Positions 1-6,755 of a DNA stretch of 17,494 nt are shown piece after piece (the first letter of the stretch is position 1; each line of letters opens with the position of its first letter). This DNA is from CAYGWP01 sp964353455 (GTDB lineage: Bacteria > Planctomycetota > Phycisphaerae > FEN-1346). Position numbers and translations under genes: made by a program. The notes under the pieces were generated by a model, which had not been told where the DNA came from, did not search any database, and worked only from the letters and a program-made list of their open reading frames with translations. Where the stretch lies: positions 1 to 17,494 of the forward strand of contig CAYGWP010000089.1 of the NCBI GenBank assembly GCA_964353455.1, given 5' to 3'.

Positions 1-1368
1 TCCGGCGCCGCCATCATCAAGGCCGAGACCACCGGCCGCGGAGACCTCTGTGTCGTCCACGACCCGTTCCACGGCGCGTTTGAACATAAGGGCCTGAGCG
101 CCGACGCCTGGGTCGTGGCCACACTCCAGCCGGTCATCGCCGTCGCAAAGGGCAACCCGAAGAACATCACGGGCCTGAAGGACCTGACGCGGCCGGGCCT
201 GCGGCTGATCCTTACGGACGCGATGTACAGCACCGCCGGGCACGTCAACGCGGTCATGTTCCGCCGCGCGGGCATCGAGGCCGAGGTCGCCAAGAACGTT
301 GTCGCCGGCACGCGCATGGGCGGCGAGGCCGCTAACGCCGTCGTCCTCGGCACGGCCGAGGCCACAATCGTCTGGAACGCGGTCGCGTTCCTCAGGCGCG
401 ACAAGTTGGATGCGATCCCGATTGAGGCGGCGTACCGGCCCGTTCCGGGGGTTGACGCCGTGACGAGCGCCACGTTCGGGCCGATAGACCTTGCACGGAT
501 TCGCGTGACGATTGATGTGCTCAAGTCAAGCAAGCAGGCTGATGCCGCCCGCGCGTTCGCTCAGTTCGCCGCCTCGCCGCGCGCCGCCGAGGTCTGGCGA
601 AAGTTGGGCTTCGGCCCCGCTTCGGAACCCGCGCACCTTGTGCCCAGCGGGTCCGGCGCGGCCGCCGAGGCGAAGACGGGAAGCCTGTACATCTATGCTG
701 CGGCGGGCCTCAGGCCGGCGCTGGACGAAATCGCCCAGGCGTTCACCGCAAAGACCGGCGTCACGGTCGAAACCGATTACGGCGGCAGCGGCATGCTCAT
801 CTCGCGGATGCGACTGGCCCGCCGCGGCGACGTATTCATGCCCGGCGACATCTGGTACGTCCAGACCGCCGAGAAAGAGGGCCTCGTCGCATCCAAGACC
901 ACCATCTGCTGGTTCGTCCCCGTCATACTCGTCCCGAAAGGGAACCCGAAGGGAATCCGCGGCCTCGCGGACCTCGCGAAGCCGGACGTGCGCCTCGGCC
1001 TCGGGAACCCCGATGCGTGCACCGTCGGCAAGACGTGCCAGGAGATCTTCGCCAAGAACCGCACGGACAAGGCGGCAATCGAGAAGAACATCGTCTTCTC
1101 ATCCGTGACGGTCAACGAACTGGGGCTTCAGATCAAGACGGGCAAACTGGACGCAACCATAGTTTGGGACGCCATTGCCGCAATGTACGCCGACTGCGGC
1201 GAAGTGATCGCGATTCCGCCCGCAGAGAACATCGTCCCGCAGGTGAGCGCGGCCGTTCTTAAGAGCAGCGCCGACCCGGCGCGGGCCGAGGAGTTCGTCA
1301 AGTTCATCAAGAGCCCGGACGGGCAGGCGATCCTCCGCAAGCACCAGTATCGCACCGAGGCGCCGTAG
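1..1368 (+). CDS. modA: Molybdate/tungstate-type ABC transporter binding protein, tandem-duplicated, 5' partial
   Basis: The reading frame is open from base 1 and ends with TAG at 1366-1368, giving 455 visible residues; the true start lies upstream. The protein resembles ModA-type periplasmic oxyanion-binding proteins that deliver molybdate or tungstate to an ABC permease. It contains two consecutive copies of the module. Matching blocks are GNPKNITGLKDL (from about residue 51) with GNPKGIRGLADL (from about 314), EATIVWNAVA with DATIVWDAIA, and VLKSSKQADAARAF with VLKSSADPARAEEF. A Gly/Ala-rich linker near residues 205-228 joins them, and module 2 begins around SLYIYAAAGLRPALDE. A typical ModA has one module of about 250 residues. 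The permease and ATPase genes follow after an intervening sulfatase, so this is probably the first visible gene of the transport operon. The oxyanion-binder assignment is fairly secure; the exact ion (molybdate, tungstate, sulfate) is not decided by sequence. Confidence 0.85.
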   Translation, partial: SGAAIIKAETTGRGDLCVVHDPFHGAFEHKGLSADAWVVATLQPVIAVAKGNPKNITGLKDLTRPGLRLILTDAMYSTAGHVNAVMFRRAGIEAEVAKNVVAGTRMGGEAANAVVLGTAEATIVWNAVAFLRRDKLDAIPIEAAYRPVPGVDAVTSATFGPIDLARIRVTIDVLKSSKQADAARAFAQFAASPRAAEVWRKLGFGPASEPAHLVPSGSGAAAEAKTGSLYIYAAAGLRPALDEIAQAFTAKTGVTVETDYGGSGMLISRMRLARRGDVFMPGDIWYVQTAEKEGLVASKTTICWFVPVILVPKGNPKGIRGLADLAKPDVRLGLGNPDACTVGKTCQEIFAKNRTDKAAIEKNIVFSSVTVNELGLQIKTGKLDATIVWDAIAAMYADCGEVIAIPPAENIVPQVSAAVLKSSADPARAEEFVKFIKSPDGQAILRKHQYRTEAP

Positions 1369-1383
1369 TGAAGGAGCCGCATC

Positions 1384-2907
1384 ATGACCGAATCGGCCGG
1401 AAGTGCATGCCTCTCGCGCCGCTACTTCCTGAAGGCGCTGGCTGCCGGCGCGATGGCACTGGGCGGCCCGCAGATCCTCCGCGCCGCCGACACGGGGGGC
1501 GCATCCGGCGCGTCCCGCCCCCGCAACGTACTGCTGCTTGTCTCGGATGACTGCCGGGTGGTGCAGAGTTGCTTTGGCGGGCCGGCCAGGACGCCCTGCA
1601 TCGACCGGCTGGCTGACCGGGGGCTCCGCTTCGACCGTACCTACTGCCAGTATCCGCTGTGCAACCCCAGCCGCGCATCCTTCCTCACGGGGATGCGCCC
1701 CGACACCACCAAGGTGTACGAGAATGCCACGCAGTTCCGGGCGAACATCCCCGACGTGGTTACTCTGCCGCAACTCTTCAAGAACAACGGTTACTTCGTG
1801 GCGCGGGTCGGCAAACTGTACCACTACGGCGTCCCCAAGCAGATCGGGACCAACGGCCTGGACGATCCGGTGTCGTGGGAACAGGTCGTGAACCCTCGCG
1901 GCCGCGACTGCGACGACGAGGACAAGATCTACAGCATCATCGCGGGCGAGAGCGCGCGGGTCGCCGTCGGAACTCGCAATTACGGGGCGACGCTGAGTTG
2001 GCTGGCGGCCGAAGGCGAGGACGTCGAGCAGACCGACGGCAAGATCGCCCTGGAGGCCTGCCGACTGCTGCGAGAGCACAAGGACCGCCCGTTCTTCCTG
2101 GCCGTGGGCTTCTTCCGGCCGCACACGCCCTACGTCTCCCCGAAGAAGTATTTCGGCGCGTATCCGCCGCAGCAGGTCGCCCTGGCGCAGAACCCGCCGG
2201 GGGACCGCGAGAACAAACCCCCGGCCGCTCTCACGGTGTTCCCGCCCAACTACGGCATGGACGAGGACCTTCAGCGCACCGTCACGCAGGCGTACTACGC
2301 ATCGGTGAGTTTCATGGATGCGCAGTTCGGCGTAGTGCTGGACGAACTTCAGCGCCTGGGCCTTGCGCAGAACACGGTCGTCGCGTTCATCAGCGATCAC
2401 GGATACCACCTGGGCGAGCATGGGCAGTGGCAGAAGATGACGGTCTTCGAGGAGGCGGCACGTGTGCCGCTGATAGTCGCCGCACCGGGCATGAAGGCCG
2501 CCGGAAAGTCCACGATGCGCCTGGCCGAACTGGTGGACGTGTACCCCACCCTGGCCGACCTGTGCGGATTGGCGGCGCCCTCGAGCCTGGAGGGCGCGAG
2601 CCTGCGGCCGCTGCTTGACGATCCGGAGAAGCCGTGGAAGAAGGGCGCCTTCACGCAGGTGATTCACGGACAGTCAGGCGGTCGGGCGGCCAAACTCAGC
2701 GACAAGAGCGCCATGGGCCGAAGCGTCCGCAGCGAACGGTATCGCTATACTGAATGGAACGAAGGCAAGGACGGCGTGGAACTGTACGATCATCAGGCCG
2801 ACCCGCACGAGTGGAGCAACCTGGCGGGCGACACCAAGTCGGCCGCCGCCCGCGCCGAGATGAGCGCCCTCCTGCGCGGCGGGTGGCGCCCGGCCAGACC
2901 GGCATAG
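1384..2907 (+). CDS. Tat-exported formylglycine-dependent sulfatase, iduronate-2-sulfatase-like
   Basis: 507 residues. ATG 1384 follows an AAGGAG Shine-Dalgarno (1371-1376) with 7-nt spacing. The N-terminus carries a twin-arginine signal (SRRYFLK, R12-R13) and a hydrophobic stretch ending near residue 34, so it is predicted to be exported folded. Type I sulfatases hydrolyse sulfate esters using a cysteine converted to formylglycine; the CxPSR motif is present as C93-N-P-S-R97. Metal-ligand positions are seen as D55-D56 near the N-terminus and D338-H339 in SDHGYHLGEHGQW. The GKLYHYG and QYPLCNPSR surroundings resemble the iduronate-2-sulfatase group, although the polysaccharide substrate cannot be read from sequence. 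It lies 15 nt after the binding-protein stop and 64 nt before the permease, in the same orientation. This suggests co-transcription with the oxyanion importer, possibly linking sulfate release to anion uptake (inference). Confidence 0.93.
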   Translation: MTESAGSACLSRRYFLKALAAGAMALGGPQILRAADTGGASGASRPRNVLLLVSDDCRVVQSCFGGPARTPCIDRLADRGLRFDRTYCQYPLCNPSRASFLTGMRPDTTKVYENATQFRANIPDVVTLPQLFKNNGYFVARVGKLYHYGVPKQIGTNGLDDPVSWEQVVNPRGRDCDDEDKIYSIIAGESARVAVGTRNYGATLSWLAAEGEDVEQTDGKIALEACRLLREHKDRPFFLAVGFFRPHTPYVSPKKYFGAYPPQQVALAQNPPGDRENKPPAALTVFPPNYGMDEDLQRTVTQAYYASVSFMDAQFGVVLDELQRLGLAQNTVVAFISDHGYHLGEHGQWQKMTVFEEAARVPLIVAAPGMKAAGKSTMRLAELVDVYPTLADLCGLAAPSSLEGASLRPLLDDPEKPWKKGAFTQVIHGQSGGRAAKLSDKSAMGRSVRSERYRYTEWNEGKDGVELYDHQADPHEWSNLAGDTKSAAARAEMSALLRGGWRPARPA

Positions 2908-2929
2908 CCCTGGTCAAGTCACATTTAGC

Positions 2930-2955
2930 CGGTCGCCTTGGCGACCGCGTGTTTT
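2930..2955 (+). terminator. Hairpin between sulfatase and permease (weak terminator or attenuator)
   Basis: A perfect 8-bp inverted repeat, CGGTCGCC-TT-GGCGACCG (2930-2947), is followed by CGTGTTTT. It sits 22 nt after the sulfatase stop and ends just upstream of the permease ribosome-binding site. The T-run is short and offset, so it may attenuate transcription or protect mRNA rather than terminate fully. Confidence 0.4.
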
Positions 2956-2971
2956 AGTAAGAGAGGTAATT

Positions 2972-3784
2972 ATGCCCGCCGTTGCCGGGCCGAGGGTTCA
3001 CTGGGTGTCGGTGGCGACGATCGCCTTTCTGGCGGCGTTCGTGGCGTGTGTTATTGCGCTCGTGGCCGCCGACATCTTCTACACCAATCCGCAGGCCGTG
3101 GCCGATTGCCTGCGGTCGCCGGAGATCCGCCACGCCATCCGCCTGAGCCTCATCACGAGCACCATCACGCTACTGCTGGTCACGTGCTTCGCCATTCCGG
3201 TGGGGTACGCCCTCAGCCGGTACCGCTTTCCGGGGAGCGTTGTGCTGGACGCGATCATCGAACTTCCGATCGTGCTGCCGCCGGTGGTGGTGGGCGTGTC
3301 GCTGCTGGTTTTTTTCCGGACGTCGGTCGGGCAGGCGATTGAGAGCGTGCCGGGCCTCGAGTTCGTCTATACGGCCAAGGGTATCGTGCTGTGCCAGTTT
3401 TTCGTATCGGCCTCGTATGGCATCCGCGCCGCCAAGGCGGCGTTCGACTCGGTGGACCTCCGGCTCGAGCGCCTGGCCCTTACGCTTGGGTGCACGCACG
3501 GGCAGGCGTTCCGGATGGTGGCGCTGCCGATGGCGCGGAGCGGCCTTGCGGCCGGGGCGGTCATGGCCTGGGCGCGGGCGGTGGGCGTCTTCGGGCCGCT
3601 CATGGTCTTCGCCGGGGCGGTGCGGATGAAGACCGAAGTGATGCCGACAACGGTATATCTTGAACTCTCAATCGGACGGATCGAGCCGGCCCTGGCCGTG
3701 GCCCTGCTGATGCTGGCCATTGCCATGGTCGCGCTGGTGGCGATCCACTCGCTCGGCCAGGCCCGCCGCTGGTGGACCAGATGA
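2972..3784 (+). CDS. modB: Molybdate/tungstate ABC transporter permease
   Basis: 270 residues. ATG 2972 is preceded by AGAGAGG (2960-2966). The protein is an inner-membrane permease of the ModB/CysTW class with about six hydrophobic segments: residues ~10-32, 58-80, 90-112, 135-155, 190-215 and 235-260. The cytoplasmic EAA-type loop that docks the ATPase is recognisable around LALTLGCTHGQAF and VALPMARSG. Family members form a homodimer that passes the oxyanion from the binding protein across the membrane. Its stop overlaps the start of the ATPase gene in an ATGA arrangement, which indicates translational coupling. Only one permease gene is present, which fits molybdate/tungstate importers better than sulfate importers (these usually have CysT plus CysW). 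Confidence 0.93.
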   Translation: MPAVAGPRVHWVSVATIAFLAAFVACVIALVAADIFYTNPQAVADCLRSPEIRHAIRLSLITSTITLLLVTCFAIPVGYALSRYRFPGSVVLDAIIELPIVLPPVVVGVSLLVFFRTSVGQAIESVPGLEFVYTAKGIVLCQFFVSASYGIRAAKAAFDSVDLRLERLALTLGCTHGQAFRMVALPMARSGLAAGAVMAWARAVGVFGPLMVFAGAVRMKTEVMPTTVYLELSIGRIEPALAVALLMLAIAMVALVAIHSLGQARRWWTR

Positions 3785-4500
3785 TCCGCGTCCAGGGCCT
3801 GTCATTCCGCGCCGGAGACTTTTTTGTCCGCGACGTTTCGCTCCACGTCGCCTCCGGCGAGTACTTCGTCCTCCTGGGGCCAAACGGCTCCGGAAAGACC
3901 CTGCTCATCCACTGCCTGTGCGGCCTCTTGCGGGCCGCCGCCGGCACGGTTCACATCGACGGCCGCGACGTGACCGCCGCCGAGCCACGACTGCGGCGCG
4001 TCGGATACGTGCCGCAGGACTACGGCCTCTTTCCGCACCTCTCGGTTGCGCGGAACGTGACGTTCGCCCTGCGGGCCGAGGGCCTCTCGCATGCGGCCGC
4101 GCTCCGCAAGGTGGCGCCGCTGGTTGAAACGCTGCGCCTGGGGCGGCTCCTCAGCCACGCCCCGATGACCCTCTCGGGCGGCGAGCGCCAAAAGGTGGCC
4201 CTCGCGCGGGCGCTCGCGGTCCAGCCCAAACTCCTGCTCCTGGATGAGCCGGTCAGCGCCCTGGACGGCCCGACCCGCGCCGAGGTCCTGGAGCAACTCC
4301 GCAGCGTCCAGCGGCAGTTCGGCGTGACGACCATCCACGTCTGCCACAGCATCGGCGAGGCCCGCGCGGTGGCCGACCGGGCGGGCGTCATGATCGACGG
4401 GCGGCTGGTCCAGACCGGAAGGCTCGAAGAGTTGATCGCCAGCCCCGCCGACGCCGCCGTCGCAAGGCTGCTTCAGGTCGGCAGGGGCAACATCGAATAA
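3781..4500 (+). CDS. modC: Molybdate/tungstate ABC transporter ATP-binding protein, short form
   Basis: 239 residues from ATG 3781, which overlaps the permease stop as ATGA. An in-frame GTG at 3772 would add three residues. All ABC ATPase motifs are visible: Walker A GPNGSGKT (33-40), Q-loop VPQDYG (about 77-82), signature LSGGERQK (131-138), Walker B LLLLDEP (151-157), D-loop SALD and switch histidine H189. It energises uptake through the upstream permease. Classical ModC is about 350 residues, with a C-terminal TOBE/MOP domain that binds molybdate and regulates transport. That domain is missing here, as in shorter tungstate- or molybdate-type ATPases, so this regulation is probably absent. 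It is the last gene of the operon; the convergent heptamer palindrome begins 4 nt after its stop. Confidence 0.92.
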   Translation: MIRVQGLSFRAGDFFVRDVSLHVASGEYFVLLGPNGSGKTLLIHCLCGLLRAAAGTVHIDGRDVTAAEPRLRRVGYVPQDYGLFPHLSVARNVTFALRAEGLSHAAALRKVAPLVETLRLGRLLSHAPMTLSGGERQKVALARALAVQPKLLLLDEPVSALDGPTRAEVLEQLRSVQRQFGVTTIHVCHSIGEARAVADRAGVMIDGRLVQTGRLEELIASPADAAVARLLQVGRGNIE

Positions 4501-4503
4501 GAC

Positions 4504-4580
4504 AATGATAAATGACTAATGCTAAATGTTAAATGCTACTGGTTTCAACATTTATCATTAGTCATTTAGCATTTAGCATT
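4504..4580. repeat. Palindrome built from ten degenerate heptamers, between convergent genes
   Basis: Five head-to-tail heptamers of type AATGNNN (AATGATA, AATGACT, AATGCTA, AATGTTA, AATGCTA) occupy 4504-4538. After a 7-nt spacer (CTGGTTT, 4539-4545) come five more heptamers on the opposite strand (4546-4580), which read from the right as AATGCTA, AATGCTA, AATGACT, AATGATA, AATGTTG. The two 35-bp arms can pair into a long AT-rich hairpin with a one-unit register shift or mismatches. It separates the ATPase stop at 4500 from the minus-strand stop at 4573-4575, which lies inside the array, so it may act as a bidirectional terminator. A related heptamer run (GTCATTN) occurs at 16611-16638. Confidence 0.85.
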
Positions 4581-5226
4581 GCCTTCCGTTTTTCATGCCC
4601 ACCGAGCGGCTCGCGTACTCGGCCGCAAGCGGGTCGTGCGTCACGAGGAGCACCGCCCCGCCTGAGAGCGCGAATTCCTTCAGGTGCCCGAGCACGACTG
4701 CGGCGCTCGCCGGGTCGAGATTCCCGGTCGGCTCATCAGCCAGTATCACCTTGGGTTGATTCAGCAGGGCCCGCGCGAGTGCCGCGCGCTGCCGCTCGCC
4801 GGTCGAGAGTTCGGCCGGGACGTGGGCGGCGCGGTCCGCGAGACCGAAACGCGCGAGCAGCCCCTCCGCCCGGTCGCGCGCATCCGCCGCCGGCCGCGCG
4901 ATCGCCGCAGCCAGCACGTTCTCCAGCACCGTCAGGTACGGCACCAGGTGGAACTGCTGAAAGACGAAGCCGGCGTGCGTTGCGCGGAACCGGGCGCGGG
5001 CCTCGGCCGAGAGTGCGTACGGGTCCTGCCCGGCGATCGCCACGCGCCCGGCATCCGGCCTGAGGAGTCCGCCCGCCGCAAGGAGCAGCGTCGTCTTTCC
5101 GCAGCCGCTCGGGCCGCGGACCGCGACGAACTCGCCCGCCGCCACGCCAATCGAGAACCCGTCCACCGCCCGGACGTCCTTGCCCGCAGCGCGATAAGCC
5201 TTCATAAGTCCGTCGATGTGAAGCAA
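4573..5226 (-). CDS. LolD/MacB-type ABC transporter ATP-binding protein
   Basis: 217 residues. The proposed start is TTG at 5226-5224: GAGGAG lies 9 nt upstream and the resulting N-terminus (LHIDGLMKAYR) matches the family; an internal ATG at residue 8 would cut the first strand. Motifs are Walker A GPSGCGKTT (38-46), Q-loop FQQFHLVPYLTVLEN, signature LSTGERQR (140-147, with STGE instead of SGGE), Walker B VILADEPTGNLD (160-171) and H197. The ADEPTGNLD block and Q-loop wording mark the LolD/FtsE/MacB class, which powers FtsX-type permeases for lipoprotein release or extrusion rather than solute import. It is the last gene of a minus-strand operon behind the FtsX-like permease. The last codons, Gln-Cys-stop, are built from the first heptamer of the downstream palindrome. 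Confidence 0.9.
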   Translation of the reverse strand: MLHIDGLMKAYRAAGKDVRAVDGFSIGVAAGEFVAVRGPSGCGKTTLLLAAGGLLRPDAGRVAIAGQDPYALSAEARARFRATHAGFVFQQFHLVPYLTVLENVLAAAIARPAADARDRAEGLLARFGLADRAAHVPAELSTGERQRAALARALLNQPKVILADEPTGNLDPASAAVVLGHLKEFALSGGAVLLVTHDPLAAEYASRSVGMKNGRQC

Positions 5227-5231
5227 GGTCC

Positions 5232-5362
5232 GCTACTCCTCACGATTCCTGGGTGGCACGGCCACGCTGTTGCGTGGCCGTGGTGGCCCGCGCCCAAGCA
5301 GAGACCACGGCCACGCAACGGCAAAGCGTGGCCGTGCCACCCTGCCGGCACTGCTACTCCTC
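5232..5362. repeat. REP-doublet (REPIN-like) insertion flanked by a 10-bp direct repeat
   Basis: The palindromic core (5251-5342) starts GGGTGGCAC and ends GTGCCACCC. It holds two hairpins in mirrored arrangement: CACGGCCACGC-tgtt-GCGTGGCCGTG on the left and CACGGCCACGC-aacggcaaa-GCGTGGCCGTG on the right. The core plus short flanks is bracketed by identical 10-bp direct repeats, GCTACTCCTC, at 5232-5241 and 5353-5362. This looks like a target duplication, although 9-10 extra bases separate each repeat from the palindrome. On the minus strand the right copy contains the last codons and stop of the ftsX-like gene, and the left copy supplies the GAGGAG ribosome site of the lolD-like gene. A second element of this family lies at 7939-8034. 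Confidence 0.8.
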
Positions 5363-6643
5363 GCGCAGAACGACCGCCGGGTCGCGCCCTGCGGCCATCA
5401 TGGCCGGTAGAAGGCTCGCCACGGCCGACAGAAGCGGCGCAGCCACAAGCACCGCCGCAAGGGCCGCAGGATCGAACAGGGCGGCCGCGCCCACGCTCTC
5501 TCCGGCCGCCGCCTCGTGCGCATCCCATCCGGCGCCGAGGGCAAACCCGACGGCATATCCGACAGCCGCGCCCACGAGTCCCACCAGCACCGCGCGGGCC
5601 AGAAAGACCGTCAGCACCTGCCCGGACCTGACGCCGATCGCCCGGAGGATTCCGACCTCGGTGCTCCGCTCGCGGGCGTTCGTGAAGGCCAGAAGGCCCA
5701 CCCAGACCGCGCACCCCGCGATGATGAGCGGGATGATCCACGCGGCCAGGGCGTGGCGCTCGGTGCGGAGGTCCTCGCGGTCCGCCGCCCCGGCCGCAAG
5801 GGTCTCCTCGCCGTGTTCTGCCGCGCGGGCGCGGGCGGCGCGGCGGGCCTCGGCCTGCGGCGCGCGCTCGACCACCTGGACCTGGTGATCGAGGACCGAG
5901 CCGACCTCCTTGCGAATGCCGTCGAGCGTCGCCTCGGCGCAGAAGCAACTGAGGGCGAGAATCGCGTTGATGCGTCCGGGCTTGCCGAGAATGGCCTGCG
6001 CCTCCGCGAGGTCGATCCAGACGGTGACATCGTCGGCGTTTCCGCGCAGCGGATGGACCTTCGACACCGCGAAGGTCTTGCCGGAGAGGACGGTCTTGTC
6101 GCCCTCATTGAGGCCCAACCGCTCGGCAAGAATGCTGCCGACGATCATGCCGCCCGGCGGCACGGCCGGCTGGATCGGCTTCTTCGGGTCGCGGTGCGAC
6201 TGCGGCGCCTCGCCGCGCGTCCCGGCCAGCAGGACCGTGCACTTCCGCTCGGGCCACTCGATCTCCTGCTGGAGGCTCGGCAGGAGGTGCTGCACGGTGA
6301 TGGTCTTGGCCTGGGCGAGGCGCCGCACGTACTCCTCGGGCATCGTCTCGACGGCGTAGCCGCGGGCGTGGAACCGCATGAGGTCCTCGCCCTTCGGGAG
6401 CACGAGGAGGTTGTATCCGAGGCCGATCATGATCTTGCGGTAATCGTCTTCAAGTTTGCCGACGCGTTGGCGGGTGCGCGCCTCGCCGGCGGCGGCAAGG
6501 TTCTCCTGGCGGACTTCGTGGGCCCGTAGCAGGACAAGTTCCGCAGTGAGGCAACCCACGGCCACGGTGACCGCCAGCACGGCCAGCGCGAAGTTCAGGC
6601 GGCGATACCGGATCTCCTTCGCCACCAGTCGCCAGATGGTCAT
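5354..6643 (-). CDS. FtsX/MacB-family ABC transporter permease
   Basis: 429 residues from ATG 6643. A longer frame reaching 6709 is rejected because its first 22 residues are translated from a dispersed repeat. The layout is typical of FtsX/MacB permeases: one N-terminal membrane segment (residues ~16-39), a large extracytoplasmic domain, then three membrane segments in the C-terminal 130 residues. The cytoplasmic coupling loop NARERSTEVGILRAIGVRSG sits between the first two C-terminal segments. The protein ends in the usual GRDPAVVLREE. Partnered with the downstream LolD-like ATPase, such complexes move lipoproteins or other substrates out of the inner membrane or act mechanically on envelope proteins. 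The ribosome site (GGGAA) is weak. An Ala/Arg/Glu-rich, possibly coiled-coil stretch (about residues 250-285) precedes the C-terminal membrane region. Confidence 0.9.
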   Translation of the reverse strand: MTIWRLVAKEIRYRRLNFALAVLAVTVAVGCLTAELVLLRAHEVRQENLAAAGEARTRQRVGKLEDDYRKIMIGLGYNLLVLPKGEDLMRFHARGYAVETMPEEYVRRLAQAKTITVQHLLPSLQQEIEWPERKCTVLLAGTRGEAPQSHRDPKKPIQPAVPPGGMIVGSILAERLGLNEGDKTVLSGKTFAVSKVHPLRGNADDVTVWIDLAEAQAILGKPGRINAILALSCFCAEATLDGIRKEVGSVLDHQVQVVERAPQAEARRAARARAAEHGEETLAAGAADREDLRTERHALAAWIIPLIIAGCAVWVGLLAFTNARERSTEVGILRAIGVRSGQVLTVFLARAVLVGLVGAAVGYAVGFALGAGWDAHEAAAGESVGAAALFDPAALAAVLVAAPLLSAVASLLPAMMAAGRDPAVVLREE

Positions 6644-6662
6644 ATCAAGTTCCCAACAATCT

Positions 6663-6755
6663 CCCTCTCCCCCTGTGGGAGAGGGTCGGGGTGAGGGGTC
6701 GATCCTCAATCCCCCTCTCCCCCTGTGGGAGAGGGTCGGGGTGAGGGGGCGATCC
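6663..6755. repeat. Two direct copies of a hairpin-forming 43-bp repeat, 50-bp period
   Basis: Copies at 6663-6705 and 6713-6755 each contain CCTCTCCCCCTGTGGGAGAGG-type inverted arms followed by GTCGGGGTGAGGG and CGATCC; they differ at one visible base. They fill most of the 112-nt gap between the exported-protein stop and the ftsX-like start, and the second copy abuts the stop codon. This type of sequence is widespread in bacterial intergenic DNA and commonly creates false N-terminal extensions such as PSPRPSPTGGEG. It could form tandem hairpins in the operon mRNA. Confidence 0.85.

Noticed and set aside
1099..2667. Long minus-strand frame (522 codons) opposite the sulfatase and binding protein
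   Set aside because: It is antisense to two genes with clear motifs; its composition is arginine-rich and it shows no domain or ribosome site. It is a high-GC shadow frame.
5202..5948. Minus-strand frame of 248 codons across the lolD/ftsX junction
   Set aside because: It overlaps the ftsX-like gene in another frame and reads through the REP doublet; its proline/arginine/glycine-rich sequence has no motif.
6644..6709. N-terminal extension of the FtsX-like permease
   Set aside because: The 22 extra residues are translated from a dispersed hairpin repeat. ATG 6643 gives a normal N-terminus.
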